NCBI GenBank assembly: GCA_016190405.1
Contig: JACPQO010000085.1
Coordinates: forward strand, 1-14,278
Reading direction: 5' to 3'
Length of the DNA stretch: 14,278 bases
DNA from: Chloroflexota bacterium
GTDB taxonomy: Bacteria > Chloroflexota > Dehalococcoidia > SM23-28-2 > RBG-16-64-32
Shown here: in pieces, positions 7,703 through 14,278 of the stretch
Position numbering within the stretch: position 1 is the first letter of the stretch
How the letters are laid out: every line of letters starts with the position of its first letter
The notes under the pieces: model-generated
The model's database searches: none
Told to the model about the DNA's origin: nothing
Seen by the model: the letters and a program-made list of their open reading frames with translations, nothing else
Program-made: the position numbers and the translations under genes

Positions 7703-10159
7703 TCAGAGCAGCGAGACGGGGTCCACGTCCACCGTCCAGCCGCGCGGCAGAGGCAGGTCGCGGAGGAGAGCGGCCGGATCGTCGCCACGGAGCACGAGCT
7801 GCCAGCGCCAGCGGCCCCGCAGTCGCGGCACGAAGGCCGGCGCCGGCCCCAGGACATCCAGGTTGGGCAAGCCCAGCCGGTCGCGCTCCTTCTTCAGGTG
7901 GTCCGCCATCATCGCCGCCTGCTCCTGGGCGTAGGCGGCGCCCGTGTGGGCGTAGAGGAGGCGCACCAGCCGCCCGAAGGGGGGATAGCCCAGGCGGCGG
8001 CGGAACTCGATCTCGCGCCGGTAGAGAGCATGGTAATCGTGCGCGGCAGCGGCCTCGACCGCGTAGTGGTGCGGGGTGTAGGTCTGGATGACCACGCGGC
8101 CGCCTCGGGGCCCGCGGCCGGCGCGGCCGGCCACCTGCTCCAGCAGCTGGAAGGTGCGCTCGCCGGCGCGGAAGTCGGGGAAGTGAAGGGCGATGTCCGC
8201 CGAGACGATGCCCACCAGGGTGACCAGGGGCATGTCCAGCCCCTTGGCGATCATCTGGGTGCCGATGAGGATGTCGGCCTCGTGGGCTAGGAAACGGGCC
8301 AGGATCGCCTCATGCGAGTGGCGGCCGCGGGTCACATCTCGGTCCCAGCGCAGGGTGCGGGCGCCGGCAAAGGCCCGGCGCGCCTCCTCCTCCACCCGCT
8401 CCGTCCCCAACCCCAGCATGCGGATGCGGGCGCTGCCGCACTGGGGACAGGCCGCGAGCGCGGGCATCTGCCGCCGGCAGTAGTGGCAGACCAGGACAGC
8501 CTCCGGCGCATGGAAGGTCAGGGAGACCGAGCAGGAGCGGCATTGGGGGACGTGGCCGCAGTCCCGGCACTGGACGAAGGAAGCGGTGCCCCGCCGGTTG
8601 AGGAAGAGGATGGTCTGCTCGCTCGCCGCCAGGGCCTGCCGCACCCCCCGGGCCAGCGAGCGGCTGAAGATGCTGCGGTTGCCCGCCTTCAGCTCGGAGC
8701 GCAGGTCAACTACCTCGACCTGCGGGAGGGGGCTGGGGCGGATGGTGCCCTCGTCGGTGCGCTGAAGCCGTTGGGGCAGCTCCAGCAGGCGGTAAGACCC
8801 CTCCTGGGCCCGGAAGTGGCTCTCCACGTCCGGGGTGGCAGACCCCAGGACGAGGACGGCGCCGGTCAGCCGGCACAGCTCCTCGGCGGCGCGAAGGGCG
8901 TGATAACGGGGCGAGCCCTCCTGTTGCTTGTAGGTCCACTCGTGCTCCTCGTCGATAACGATGAGCCCGAGGTCCGGCTGGGGGGCGAACAGAGCGCCCC
9001 GGGGCCCGATGATGACCGCGTAGCGGCCGTCGCGAACCTCGTGCCACATGTCGAAGTGCTCGCCCAGAGAGAGGCCGCTGTGCATCACGGCCACCCGGCC
9101 CGGGAAGCGCTCGCCGAAGCGACGCACGGTCTGGGGGGTCAGCGATATCTCCGGCACCAGCACGATGGCCCGCTTGCCCAGGGCCAGCGCCCGGTCCAGG
9201 GCCGCCAGGTAGACCTCCGTCTTGCCGCTGCCGGTGACGCCGTGGAGGAGGAACGTCGGGGGGCGGGCCGTATCCTCCGTCTGCAGCGCCGCGGCGATGG
9301 CCCGGCAGGCGGCTTCCTGATCGGCTGTCAACTCCGGCGGCGACCGGTAAGCGTACACGCGCCCGGCCAGGGGGTCGCGAACCACCGTGACGTCCTCCAA
9401 GATGGCCAGGCCCTCGGCCTGGAGGTGCCGCAGGAGCGTGGCGGTCAGCCCCTGCTGGCGGAGGCGGGCCAGGGGAGCGCGGCCCTCCTCAGCCAGGGCG
9501 TCCAGCACCATGGCCCGCCGCAACGCCCGCGACGATCCATCGCGGCGCAGTTGGGCAGCCTCAGCGGCCGCATCTTCGGCGCCGACGAGCAGTCGCAGAT
9601 GGGGGACGACCTTCGGCCTGACCTGCGGCCGGGCCAGCCGGTACTCGCGCTGGAGGAAGCCGCGGCGCAGCAGGGCCGAGACGATGATGGGAACGTTGGT
9701 GAGGCGGAGATCACGCTGCAGCCCCTCCACCTCCGCCTCGCCGCGCTCGATGACGTAGGTCAGGGCCGTCCCTTGTTTGTCGGTGAGCCCGAGCCGGGGG
9801 AGCTCCTCCAGAGAGGCCAGCGGCCGCAGGACGGTCAGGGGGCGTCGCTTGAAACCGGGCGGCAGCATGAGCGATACGCAGTCGAATAGAGGCGCCAAGT
9901 AGTGGTCGCTGAGCCGGCGGGCCAGGGCGACGTGGGCGGACGACAGGAGGGGCCGCGGCTCGATCAGCGCCTCGATCTCGCGGGCGTCCGGGAAAGCGGA
10001 CTCCTCGGTCACCGCCATGACGAGGCCCTGGAGGGTCCGCCGTGCGAAGGGGACGTACACGGCCTGTCCCGTGTCTACCGACATGCCGTCCGGAACGCGG
10101 TACGTGAACGTCTGGCGCAGGGGGGCGGCGGCGTTGACGGCTACTTCAGCGAAGGACAT
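7703..10159 (-). CDS. priA: Primosomal protein N' (PriA), replication restart helicase
   Basis: PriA recognises stalled forks and reloads the replisome; it is a 3'-5' DExH helicase. From ATG 10159 it has 818 residues. Visible parts are the N-terminal DNA-binding region (about 1-100), Walker A GVTGSGKT at 307-314, DEEH at 403-406, the aromatic-rich loop WTYKQQEGSPRYHAL after it, GSATPD at 439-444, a zinc region with eight Cys at 531, 534, 540, 543, 558, 561, 571 and 574, the helicase motif GTQMIAKGLDMP (633-644), and QVAGRAGRG (675-683). The C-terminal domain is complete. A GTG at 10177 would add six residues, but it overlaps a TATAGT -10 box, and the ATG has GGAG 6 nt upstream, so the ATG is preferred. 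It is the first gene of the priA-def-cca-yajC-secDF run. Confidence 0.96.
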   Translation of the reverse strand: MSFAEVAVNAAAPLRQTFTYRVPDGMSVDTGQAVYVPFARRTLQGLVMAVTEESAFPDAREIEALIEPRPLLSSAHVALARRLSDHYLAPLFDCVSLMLPPGFKRRPLTVLRPLASLEELPRLGLTDKQGTALTYVIERGEAEVEGLQRDLRLTNVPIIVSALLRRGFLQREYRLARPQVRPKVVPHLRLLVGAEDAAAEAAQLRRDGSSRALRRAMVLDALAEEGRAPLARLRQQGLTATLLRHLQAEGLAILEDVTVVRDPLAGRVYAYRSPPELTADQEAACRAIAAALQTEDTARPPTFLLHGVTGSGKTEVYLAALDRALALGKRAIVLVPEISLTPQTVRRFGERFPGRVAVMHSGLSLGEHFDMWHEVRDGRYAVIIGPRGALFAPQPDLGLIVIDEEHEWTYKQQEGSPRYHALRAAEELCRLTGAVLVLGSATPDVESHFRAQEGSYRLLELPQRLQRTDEGTIRPSPLPQVEVVDLRSELKAGNRSIFSRSLARGVRQALAASEQTILFLNRRGTASFVQCRDCGHVPQCRSCSVSLTFHAPEAVLVCHYCRRQMPALAACPQCGSARIRMLGLGTERVEEEARRAFAGARTLRWDRDVTRGRHSHEAILARFLAHEADILIGTQMIAKGLDMPLVTLVGIVSADIALHFPDFRAGERTFQLLEQVAGRAGRGPRGGRVVIQTYTPHHYAVEAAAAHDYHALYRREIEFRRRLGYPPFGRLVRLLYAHTGAAYAQEQAAMMADHLKKERDRLGLPNLDVLGPAPAFVPRLRGRWRWQLVLRGDDPAALLRDLPLPRGWTVDVDPVSLL

Positions 10160-10175
10160 GAGAGACTCCGGCGCC

Positions 10176-10181
10176 ACTATA
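10176..10181 (-). promoter_or_regulatory. Putative -10 box of the priA operon promoter
   Basis: TATAGT on the minus strand matches the -10 consensus at 5 of 6 positions and lies 16 nt before the priA ATG, with the GGAG ribosome site between them. No convincing -35 box is present 16-19 nt upstream. It follows the rplS terminator directly, which suits the start of a new transcript. Confidence 0.4.
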
Positions 10182-10233
10182 GCACCGCCGCGGCCCAGGC
10201 CTCAGAGTTTCGCGTCACCCGGCGATTGGGGAC

Positions 10234-10257
10234 AAAAACGCCCCGGCCGGCCGGGGC
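10234..10257 (-). terminator. Rho-independent terminator after rplS
   Basis: Reading the minus strand, an 18-nt perfect palindrome GCCCCGGCCGGCCGGGGC (10257-10240) can form a 7-bp or longer GC stem and is followed after CG by the branch of T residues TTTTT (10238-10234). It lies 23 nt after the rplS stop codon and before priA, so rplS and priA are probably separate transcripts. Confidence 0.85.
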
Positions 10258-10280
10258 TGATGGGGGGACTGGACCGAGCG

Positions 10281-10847
10281 TCAGGCCTTCTCGCCGGCCT
10301 CCTCGGTTTCCTCGCTCTCTTCGCTTGCCGCCTCGGACTCCACTGCCTCTTCCTCCGCCTCTTCCGTCTCCTCTTCGCCTTCCGCGCCCTCAGCTGCCGC
10401 CTCGACCTCCTCGGCCTCCTCTGCGAGGGCTTCCGCCTCCTCCTCGGCGGTCTCCTCCTCTTCCTCCAGCACCTGAGGCCGCACGGCGGCCAGCGCCTCG
10501 AAGCGCTCGCGGGAGCCAGCGCGGATGCGGGCCGCTTTGCCCACGCGCTGGCGCAGGTAGTACAGCTTGGCCCGGCGCACCCGTCCTACGCGCACCACCT
10601 CCACCTTCTCGATGAGGGGCGAGTAGTATGGGAAGCTGCGTTCCACACCCACGCCGTGGCTCACACGTCGCACTGTGAAGGTGGAGCCGGGACCGCGGTG
10701 GCGGATGCTGATGACGACGCCCTCGAAGGCCTGGATGCGCTCGCGGTCGCCCTCGATGACCCTGGCGTTGACGCGGACGGTATCGCCCGGCCGGAAGTCG
10801 GGGATATTAGGGTTCTCCTTGAGTTCAACCAGCGATTAGGGGTCCAT
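10281..10847 (-). CDS. rplS: Ribosomal protein bL19 with in-frame TAA at codon 4 and a long acidic C-terminal tail
   Basis: bL19 is a 50S subunit protein at the intersubunit bridge. The ATG at 10847 has AAGG 5 nt upstream and reads M-D-P, then TAA (10838-10836), then [22 protein letters not shown] and an uninterrupted bL19 core: [18 protein letters not shown] (32-49), [22 protein letters not shown] (56-77), [18 protein letters not shown] (82-99). The N-terminal MxxxxLVE pattern is normal for the family, so codon 4 looks like a changed sense codon. No ATG, GTG or TTG occurs in frame between the TAA and a GTG at 10673, which would drop conserved residues 1-58. A CTG at 10832 (codon 6) is the only near start. 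After residue 127 there is a 61-residue tail with 33 Glu and no Asp, absent from ordinary bL19 (about 115 residues). The usual rpsP-rimM-trmD neighbours are missing. Family certain, start uncertain. Confidence 0.85.
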
Positions 10848-10860
10848 GGCAACCTTGCCC

Positions 10861-10889
10861 AGTCTACTGTCAGTCCGGGTTACGGGCAA
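10861..10889 (-). promoter_or_regulatory. Putative rplS promoter
   Basis: On the minus strand TTGCCC (10889-10884) and TAGACT (10866-10861) are separated by 17 nt, each a 4 of 6 match to the sigma-70 boxes. The -10 box ends 13 nt before the ATG at 10847, giving a leader of only about six nucleotides; the AAGG ribosome site would be at its very start. Confidence 0.35.
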
Positions 10890-10948
10890 GCCGCCGAACG
10901 TCGGATATAAGGGGGCGCCCCGGCGTCAGCGGTGAGGTGCTCGCCGGC

Positions 10949-11839
10949 TCATGAGGTGACCGGCGCGAGCCGGCGCTTGTGCCACCAGCGATCGAGTGCG
11001 GCGATCAGCACGGTGCCGACAACGGTCAATAGAACGGCGCCGACGGCCATCTGGGTGATCTCGCTGTCGCTCAGGCTTGAGGGCGGAGGGAACGAATCGA
11101 ACCAAATGTAGTACAAGACCTGACTCGCGGGCAGGGTCAAACAGAAGGCTACGGCGTGGCGGAAGAAGAACTCCCCGGTAACCGCTGAACCCACGTGGCG
11201 CCAGCGCAACCACGCCGCGAGCGCCATCCATGCGATTACGGCCGGGCCGAGGAACCACTTTTCCCCTTCGATGATGCCCACGCCACGCTCAATTCCGTGG
11301 ACCGCTCCGAGCAAGAGTCCGATGGATGGATTGGCCGTTCGCCCGGGTCGATCGTAGATGACGAACCAGCCCATCACGAAGAAGAGCGGGACGAACTGGA
11401 TGTAATGGGAGAGCCCTTCGTCGAGGAAGTATATGAGCTCGTACACCTCGCCATCCGTCATGTGCTCTCGCTGGGAGAGGACGCTAAGCGTGTCGGTGAC
11501 GTGGATGCCGATGCCGTAGATGAGGATCGCGATCGCAAACGTCGCTGCGAACTGTAACCGGCGGTGCCGTCGAAGGGCCTCGGGGTCAGAGGGCACGTCG
11601 CCGAACACGTCGGCGTTGACTTGGGTCAGCGCCAGCCAGATTACTGGACCGTAGAAGATAATCTCGAGCCACAGGTAGGTGGGGATCCCGTGAATCCAGG
11701 TGTAAGAGATAAACTCGAGTCCGAGGATCCGCCCAAGGAAGTCGTTCAGAACCGCGGTGTAGAGCCGGGCGAACACGAACACGGCGAACCAGGCAGTCGC
11801 CGGGGTCCGTATCTGGGTCATCCGCTGCGCGTTGCTCAT
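10949..11839 (-). CDS. Polytopic membrane protein of unknown function
   Basis: I do not recognise this protein. From ATG 11839 it has 296 residues (a GTG at 11854 would add five; neither start has a strong SD). There are roughly seven or eight hydrophobic segments, at about 14-32, 54-72, 96-113, 146-160, 172-181, 196-211, 225-246 and 261-281. Polar residues are embedded at fixed places: GIGIHVTDTL (109-118), FLDEGLSHY (138-146) and GAVHGIERGVGIIEGEK (178-194). This His/Asp/Glu set inside membrane helices could bind a metal, loosely like CREST-type membrane hydrolases, but that is a guess. There is no signal peptide. The C-terminal end (WHKRRLAPVTS) is basic. The DNA looks less GC-rich than the flanking genes, and the gene interrupts an otherwise housekeeping stretch, so recent acquisition is possible. 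It lies between the tRNA-Arg and rplS, on the same strand as both. Confidence 0.75.
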   Translation of the reverse strand: MSNAQRMTQIRTPATAWFAVFVFARLYTAVLNDFLGRILGLEFISYTWIHGIPTYLWLEIIFYGPVIWLALTQVNADVFGDVPSDPEALRRHRRLQFAATFAIAILIYGIGIHVTDTLSVLSQREHMTDGEVYELIYFLDEGLSHYIQFVPLFFVMGWFVIYDRPGRTANPSIGLLLGAVHGIERGVGIIEGEKWFLGPAVIAWMALAAWLRWRHVGSAVTGEFFFRHAVAFCLTLPASQVLYYIWFDSFPPPSSLSDSEITQMAVGAVLLTVVGTVLIAALDRWWHKRRLAPVTS

Positions 11840-11949
11840 CGGTGAATCAACCACCAGGGCCCTGTCGTTGTTGGCTAATCTCTACGCGGGCTGTTCCCAA
11901 ACCTCTGTCATTTCCGGCCTGGCCATGCCCACCTGGCCCAGATACAAAC

Positions 11950-12025
<76 letters not shown>

Positions 12026-12035
12026 CGCCAGATAC

Positions 12036-12064
12036 ATATTAGACCGGGCCCGCCGACCCAGCAA
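12036..12064 (-). promoter_or_regulatory. Putative tRNA-Arg promoter
   Basis: On the minus strand TTGCTG (12064-12059) and TAATAT (12041-12036) are 17 nt apart. The -10 box ends 10 nt before the first base of the mature tRNA, so transcription would start within a few bases of the mature 5' end. It points away from otsA. Confidence 0.5.
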
Positions 12065-12083
12065 GGTGCGCTGTCCCCAGAGG

Positions 12084-12113
12084 TTGACAGCCCTGGCGGC
12101 CATGGGCCATCCT
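12084..12113 (+). promoter_or_regulatory. Possible otsA promoter
   Basis: A perfect -35 hexamer TTGACA (12084-12089) is followed after 18 nt by CATCCT, a poor -10 match (3 of 6). It would start transcription about 10-12 nt before the ATG at 12132. The weak -10 keeps this uncertain. Confidence 0.25.
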
Positions 12114-12131
12114 GCATCTGAGCGCCCCGCT

Positions 12132-13661
12132 ATGGCTACCGTCCAAGGCGGCCTTCCCGGCAAGCTTCAGCGCCTCAAGGCCCTCTGCCAGGAGATCCTC
12201 TCCCGCGGCCGGCTCATCATCGCCAGCAACCGCGGGCCTTTGGAGTTCAGCATCGAGGCCGACGGCTCGCTGACCTCTCAGCGGGGCAGCGGCGGCATGG
12301 TCACCGCCCTCTCGGCCGCTACCCGCTTCATCCCCGCCACCTGGATCGCCGCCGCTATGACCGACGGCGACCGGCGAGCCGCCGAGGAGGCCGATGGCGG
12401 CCTCCTCAAGGTCCCCGACAACGAGATCTACGTCCGCTTTGTGGTCGTCCCCCGCGCTGTCTACCAGCGCCACTACTACGTCTTCTGCAACCCCCTCCTG
12501 TGGTTCGTCCAGCACTACATGTGGAACACCCCCCGCACCCCCAACGTCGGCCGCGCCGTGTACGAGGCCTGGGACAGCGGCTACGTCCCCATGAACGAGG
12601 CCATCGCCCAGGCCATCATCGAAGAGGCGCGGAAGGACGCGGGTCCGCCCTTCGTCCTCCTCCAGGACTACCACCTCTACCTGGCCGCCGGACTCGTCCG
12701 CCGGGCCATGCCGGAGGCCACCATTCTCCACTTCACCCATATCCCCTGGCCGGGACCACGCTACTGGGGTATCCTCCCCGAGTTCATGCGCAGGGCCATC
12801 CACGAAGAGCTCTGCGCCGCCGACATTGTCGGCCTCCAGACCATCGGCGACGTGCGGAACTTCCTCCACTGCTGCGAGTCCATGCTCAAAGGGGCCTTCA
12901 TCGACTACCAGCAGCGGCACGTCACCTACCGCGGCCACACTACCTACATTCGCAACTACCCCATCTCTATCGACGCCGAGGGGCTCCTCCAGTTCGCTCA
13001 ATCGCCGGAGGTCGAGCAGTACAAGCGCCAACTCCAGCCCTTCCTGGGCCAGCAGACCATCGTCCGCGTGGACCGCTCGGAGCCCAGCAAGAACATTATC
13101 CGCGGCCTGCGGGGCCTGGAGCTCCTGCTGGAGCGCTACCCGGACGTGCGGGGCAAGGTGACCCTGCTCCAGTTCCTCGTCCCTTCCCGCAGCGAGCTGG
13201 GGGTCTACCAGACCTATACCGACGAGGCCTTCGAGCTGATCGATTCCATCAACGACCGGTTCGCCGACGGCGACTGGCAGCCGGTCCACACCTTCTACGA
13301 AAACAACTACGCCCAGGCCATCGCCGGCATGTCCCTGTCCGACGTGCTGTTCGTCAACCCCGTCATCGACGGTATGAACCTCGTCTCCAAGGAAGGGCCC
13401 CTGGTCAACAAGGGGGACGGCGTCCTCGTGCTCTCCGAACTGGCCGGCTCCGCCGAGCAGCTCGCCGAGTACGCCCTCACGATCTGCCCCACAGACCTCG
13501 AAGGCACCGTGCGGGCCCTCCACCAGGCTCTGACGATGCCTGCCGACGAGCGCCGCCGCCGCGGCGCCGCCCTCAAGCGCCTGATCCAGGAGGAGGACAT
13601 CACCTTCTGGCTGGAGCGTCAGCTGCGGGACCTCATGGCCGTTTCCCGCGGCGGCCTGTAG
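12132..13661 (+). CDS. otsA: GT20 family trehalose-6-phosphate synthase
   Basis: OtsA-type enzymes join a nucleotide-activated glucose to glucose-6-phosphate. The 509-residue product (numbered from ATG 12132) shows the family motifs in order: SNRGP at 32-36, GGM at 54-56, LLWFVQHYMW at 122-131, QDYHL at 178-182, HFTHIPWP at 200-207, VDRSEPSKNIIRG at 313-325 and NPVIDGMNLVSKEG at 409-422. Residues matching E. coli OtsA Arg262 and Lys267 are Arg315 and Lys320 with the same spacing, but the usual R-x-D-Y-x-K between them is R-S-E-P-S-K, as in a GT20 branch of Actinomycetota and Chloroflexota. Donor or acceptor choice could therefore differ from classical OtsA. Earlier in-frame starts (GTG 12066, ATG 12102) exist; 12132 is chosen because conserved sequence begins soon after it, although its SD is weak. 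The stop codon lies within a palindrome. otsB converges from the right. Confidence 0.88.
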   Translation: MATVQGGLPGKLQRLKALCQEILSRGRLIIASNRGPLEFSIEADGSLTSQRGSGGMVTALSAATRFIPATWIAAAMTDGDRRAAEEADGGLLKVPDNEIYVRFVVVPRAVYQRHYYVFCNPLLWFVQHYMWNTPRTPNVGRAVYEAWDSGYVPMNEAIAQAIIEEARKDAGPPFVLLQDYHLYLAAGLVRRAMPEATILHFTHIPWPGPRYWGILPEFMRRAIHEELCAADIVGLQTIGDVRNFLHCCESMLKGAFIDYQQRHVTYRGHTTYIRNYPISIDAEGLLQFAQSPEVEQYKRQLQPFLGQQTIVRVDRSEPSKNIIRGLRGLELLLERYPDVRGKVTLLQFLVPSRSELGVYQTYTDEAFELIDSINDRFADGDWQPVHTFYENNYAQAIAGMSLSDVLFVNPVIDGMNLVSKEGPLVNKGDGVLVLSELAGSAEQLAEYALTICPTDLEGTVRALHQALTMPADERRRRGAALKRLIQEEDITFWLERQLRDLMAVSRGGL

Positions 13662-13686
13662 GGGCGGGTTTGAAACCCGCCCCTAC
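13658..13686. repeat. 29-nt perfect palindrome overlapping the otsA stop codon
   Basis: GTAGGGGCGGGTTT (13658-13671) and AAACCCGCCCCTAC (13673-13686) are exact reverse complements around a single G. The TAG stop of otsA (13659-13661) is inside the left arm. It occupies most of the 40 bp between the convergent otsA and otsB and could stop transcription from both sides. The sequence resembles dispersed intergenic palindromes of environmental bacterial genomes; I see only this copy here. Confidence 0.85.
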
Positions 13687-13701
13687 GTTTCATCTGCCGG
13701 A

Positions 13702-14278
13702 TCAAATCGCGCTGAGCAGCTGCTCCAGCAGCCACTCCACCCCGGGCACCCCCTCCACCCGGTAGTCGGCGCTGGCCAGCACCTCCGGCGTCGCCTCCTC
13801 GCTGGCGACCGCTACGGTGACCGCGGGCAGGCCGCCGTCTCGGAGCCCGGCCGCCGCCCGGAACATATCGATATCCGTGGTGTCGTCCCCCAGGCAGATC
13901 AGCGCCTCTATCCCCAGCCGCGGCGCCAGCGCGGTCAGGGCCATCCCCTTGTCGATCTCCAGCGGCGGCCGCAGCTCTACCACCTTCCGCCCCTCGTGCA
14001 CCCGGAAGGACTGGGCGGCCGGCGAGGCCGCTACAGCGCGCAGCACCGCCTCCCGCGCCGCCTCCTCGTTCACGGCCAGGCGATAGTGGATGGCCAGCGC
14101 TGGGCCCTTCTCCTCCAAGATAACGCCCGGGATGTCCAGCCCGGCCAGTTCCTTCATCGCCTGCCGCGCCCGGCTGACGAATCCCTGCGCCGCCGCCGGC
14201 GTCTCCTCGCGGCCGTCCAACCACAGGCTCAGGCCGTGATTCGCCGCGTAGCTCACGCCGTCCAGCGCCAGCATGGCC
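13702..14278 (-). CDS. otsB: Trehalose-6-phosphate phosphatase, C-terminal part (5' end outside window)
   Basis: OtsB is a HAD-type phosphatase that removes phosphate from trehalose-6-phosphate to release trehalose. The visible 192 codons run off the right edge, and the first part, with the DxDGT nucleophile motif, is beyond it. An ATG near 14274 is internal, not a start, because the family has about 70 residues before this point. Counting from that ATG, visible features are YAANHG (9-14), the cap domain with EEKGPALAIHYR (53-64), GRKVVELRPP (95-104) leading to the conserved Lys in IDKGMAL, and the Mg-binding GDDTTDIDMF (128-137). It converges with otsA, with 40 bp between the stop codons, whereas otsA and otsB are more often co-transcribed. 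Its substrate is presumably the product of the neighbouring GT20 enzyme. Confidence 0.9.
   Translation of the reverse strand, partial: AMLALDGVSYAANHGLSLWLDGREETPAAAQGFVSRARQAMKELAGLDIPGVILEEKGPALAIHYRLAVNEEAAREAVLRAVAASPAAQSFRVHEGRKVVELRPPLEIDKGMALTALAPRLGIEALICLGDDTTDIDMFRAAAGLRDGGLPAVTVAVASEEATPEVLASADYRVEGVPGVEWLLEQLLSAI

Noticed and set aside
8312..9889. A long (525-codon) open frame on the plus strand opposite priA
   Set aside because: It is rich in Gly, Ala, Gln and Arg with no recognisable domain, and it mirrors the third-position GC bias of priA, whose helicase motifs are complete.
10281..10673. A short bL19 starting at GTG 10673
   Set aside because: It would lack about 58 conserved N-terminal residues, including the [11 protein letters not shown] segment that is plainly encoded upstream in the same frame.
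10836..10838. Selenocysteine recoding as an explanation of the rplS stop codon
   Set aside because: The codon is TAA, while SelB acts at TGA; no bL19 is known to contain selenocysteine and no SECIS-like hairpin was evident after it.
10912..10947. Terminator for the membrane protein gene (GGGGCGCCCC palindrome and CCGGCG/CGCCGG stem)
   Set aside because: The stems are short, the second has a 16-nt loop and no T-run follows on the minus strand.
11855..11949. Integration (attachment) site or integrase remnant next to the tRNA-Arg gene
   Set aside because: tRNA genes are common insertion sites and the neighbouring membrane gene is less GC-rich, but I found no repeat of the tRNA 3' end elsewhere in the window and no integrase.
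12039..13523. A long (494-codon) open frame on the minus strand opposite otsA
   Set aside because: Its product is an Asp/Glu/Gly/Val-rich low-complexity chain without any family motif, the expected antisense of a GC-rich gene; otsA on the other strand has all GT20 motifs.

Overview
This window looks like a 14.3 kb stretch of chromosome from a GC-rich bacterium (about two thirds G+C by eye). Several things fit a Chloroflexota (Dehalococcoidia-like) genome better than other phyla: scattered palindromic repeats with a CTTCGAC..CTCAGG core, a fused SecDF, a DUF6504-type protein, start codons very close to their predicted -10 boxes, and the actinobacterial/chloroflexi-like type of GT20 enzyme. That assignment is inference from style, not from a marker-gene comparison. 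I see no phage, transposase, CRISPR array or plasmid function. The genes are mostly housekeeping.

Layout. Positions 1-91 form a short divergent intergenic region. To its left is the very beginning of a minus-strand gene (probably a bacterial histone-deacetylase/acetoin-utilisation family protein), and to its right is selB, the selenocysteine-specific elongation factor. selB converges tail to tail with a small DUF6504-like gene, 2 bp apart. A 259 bp gap follows, holding a hairpin and two inverted palindromic repeats. From about 10.2 kb down to 2.6 kb on the minus strand runs a five-gene cluster read priA -> def -> cca -> yajC -> secDF, covering replication restart, N-terminal deformylation, tRNA 3'-end maturation and protein export. 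It begins just downstream of a clear intrinsic terminator that ends rplS. rplS (ribosomal protein bL19) follows, then a polytopic membrane protein of unknown function, then a tRNA-Arg(CCG), all on the minus strand. On the right, a GT20 trehalose-6-phosphate synthase (otsA) on the plus strand converges with the 3' part of a trehalose-6-phosphate phosphatase (otsB) on the minus strand, so both enzymes of the OtsAB trehalose route sit together but in opposite orientation.

Most notable observations. (1) rplS has a well placed ATG with a Shine-Dalgarno sequence, but its fourth codon is TAA; downstream the bL19 reading frame is intact and no ATG/GTG/TTG precedes the conserved N-terminal half. (2) The same bL19 carries a 61-residue, almost purely Glu/Ala C-terminal tail. 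(3) An 8-codon piece of the dispersed palindromic repeat is inserted in frame in peptide deformylase. (4) A 29-nt perfect palindrome supplies the stop codon of otsA and fills the gap between otsA and otsB. (5) Promoter-like -10 boxes lie only 9-16 nt from several start codons, suggesting leaderless or very short-leader mRNAs. No clearly new multi-gene system is visible.
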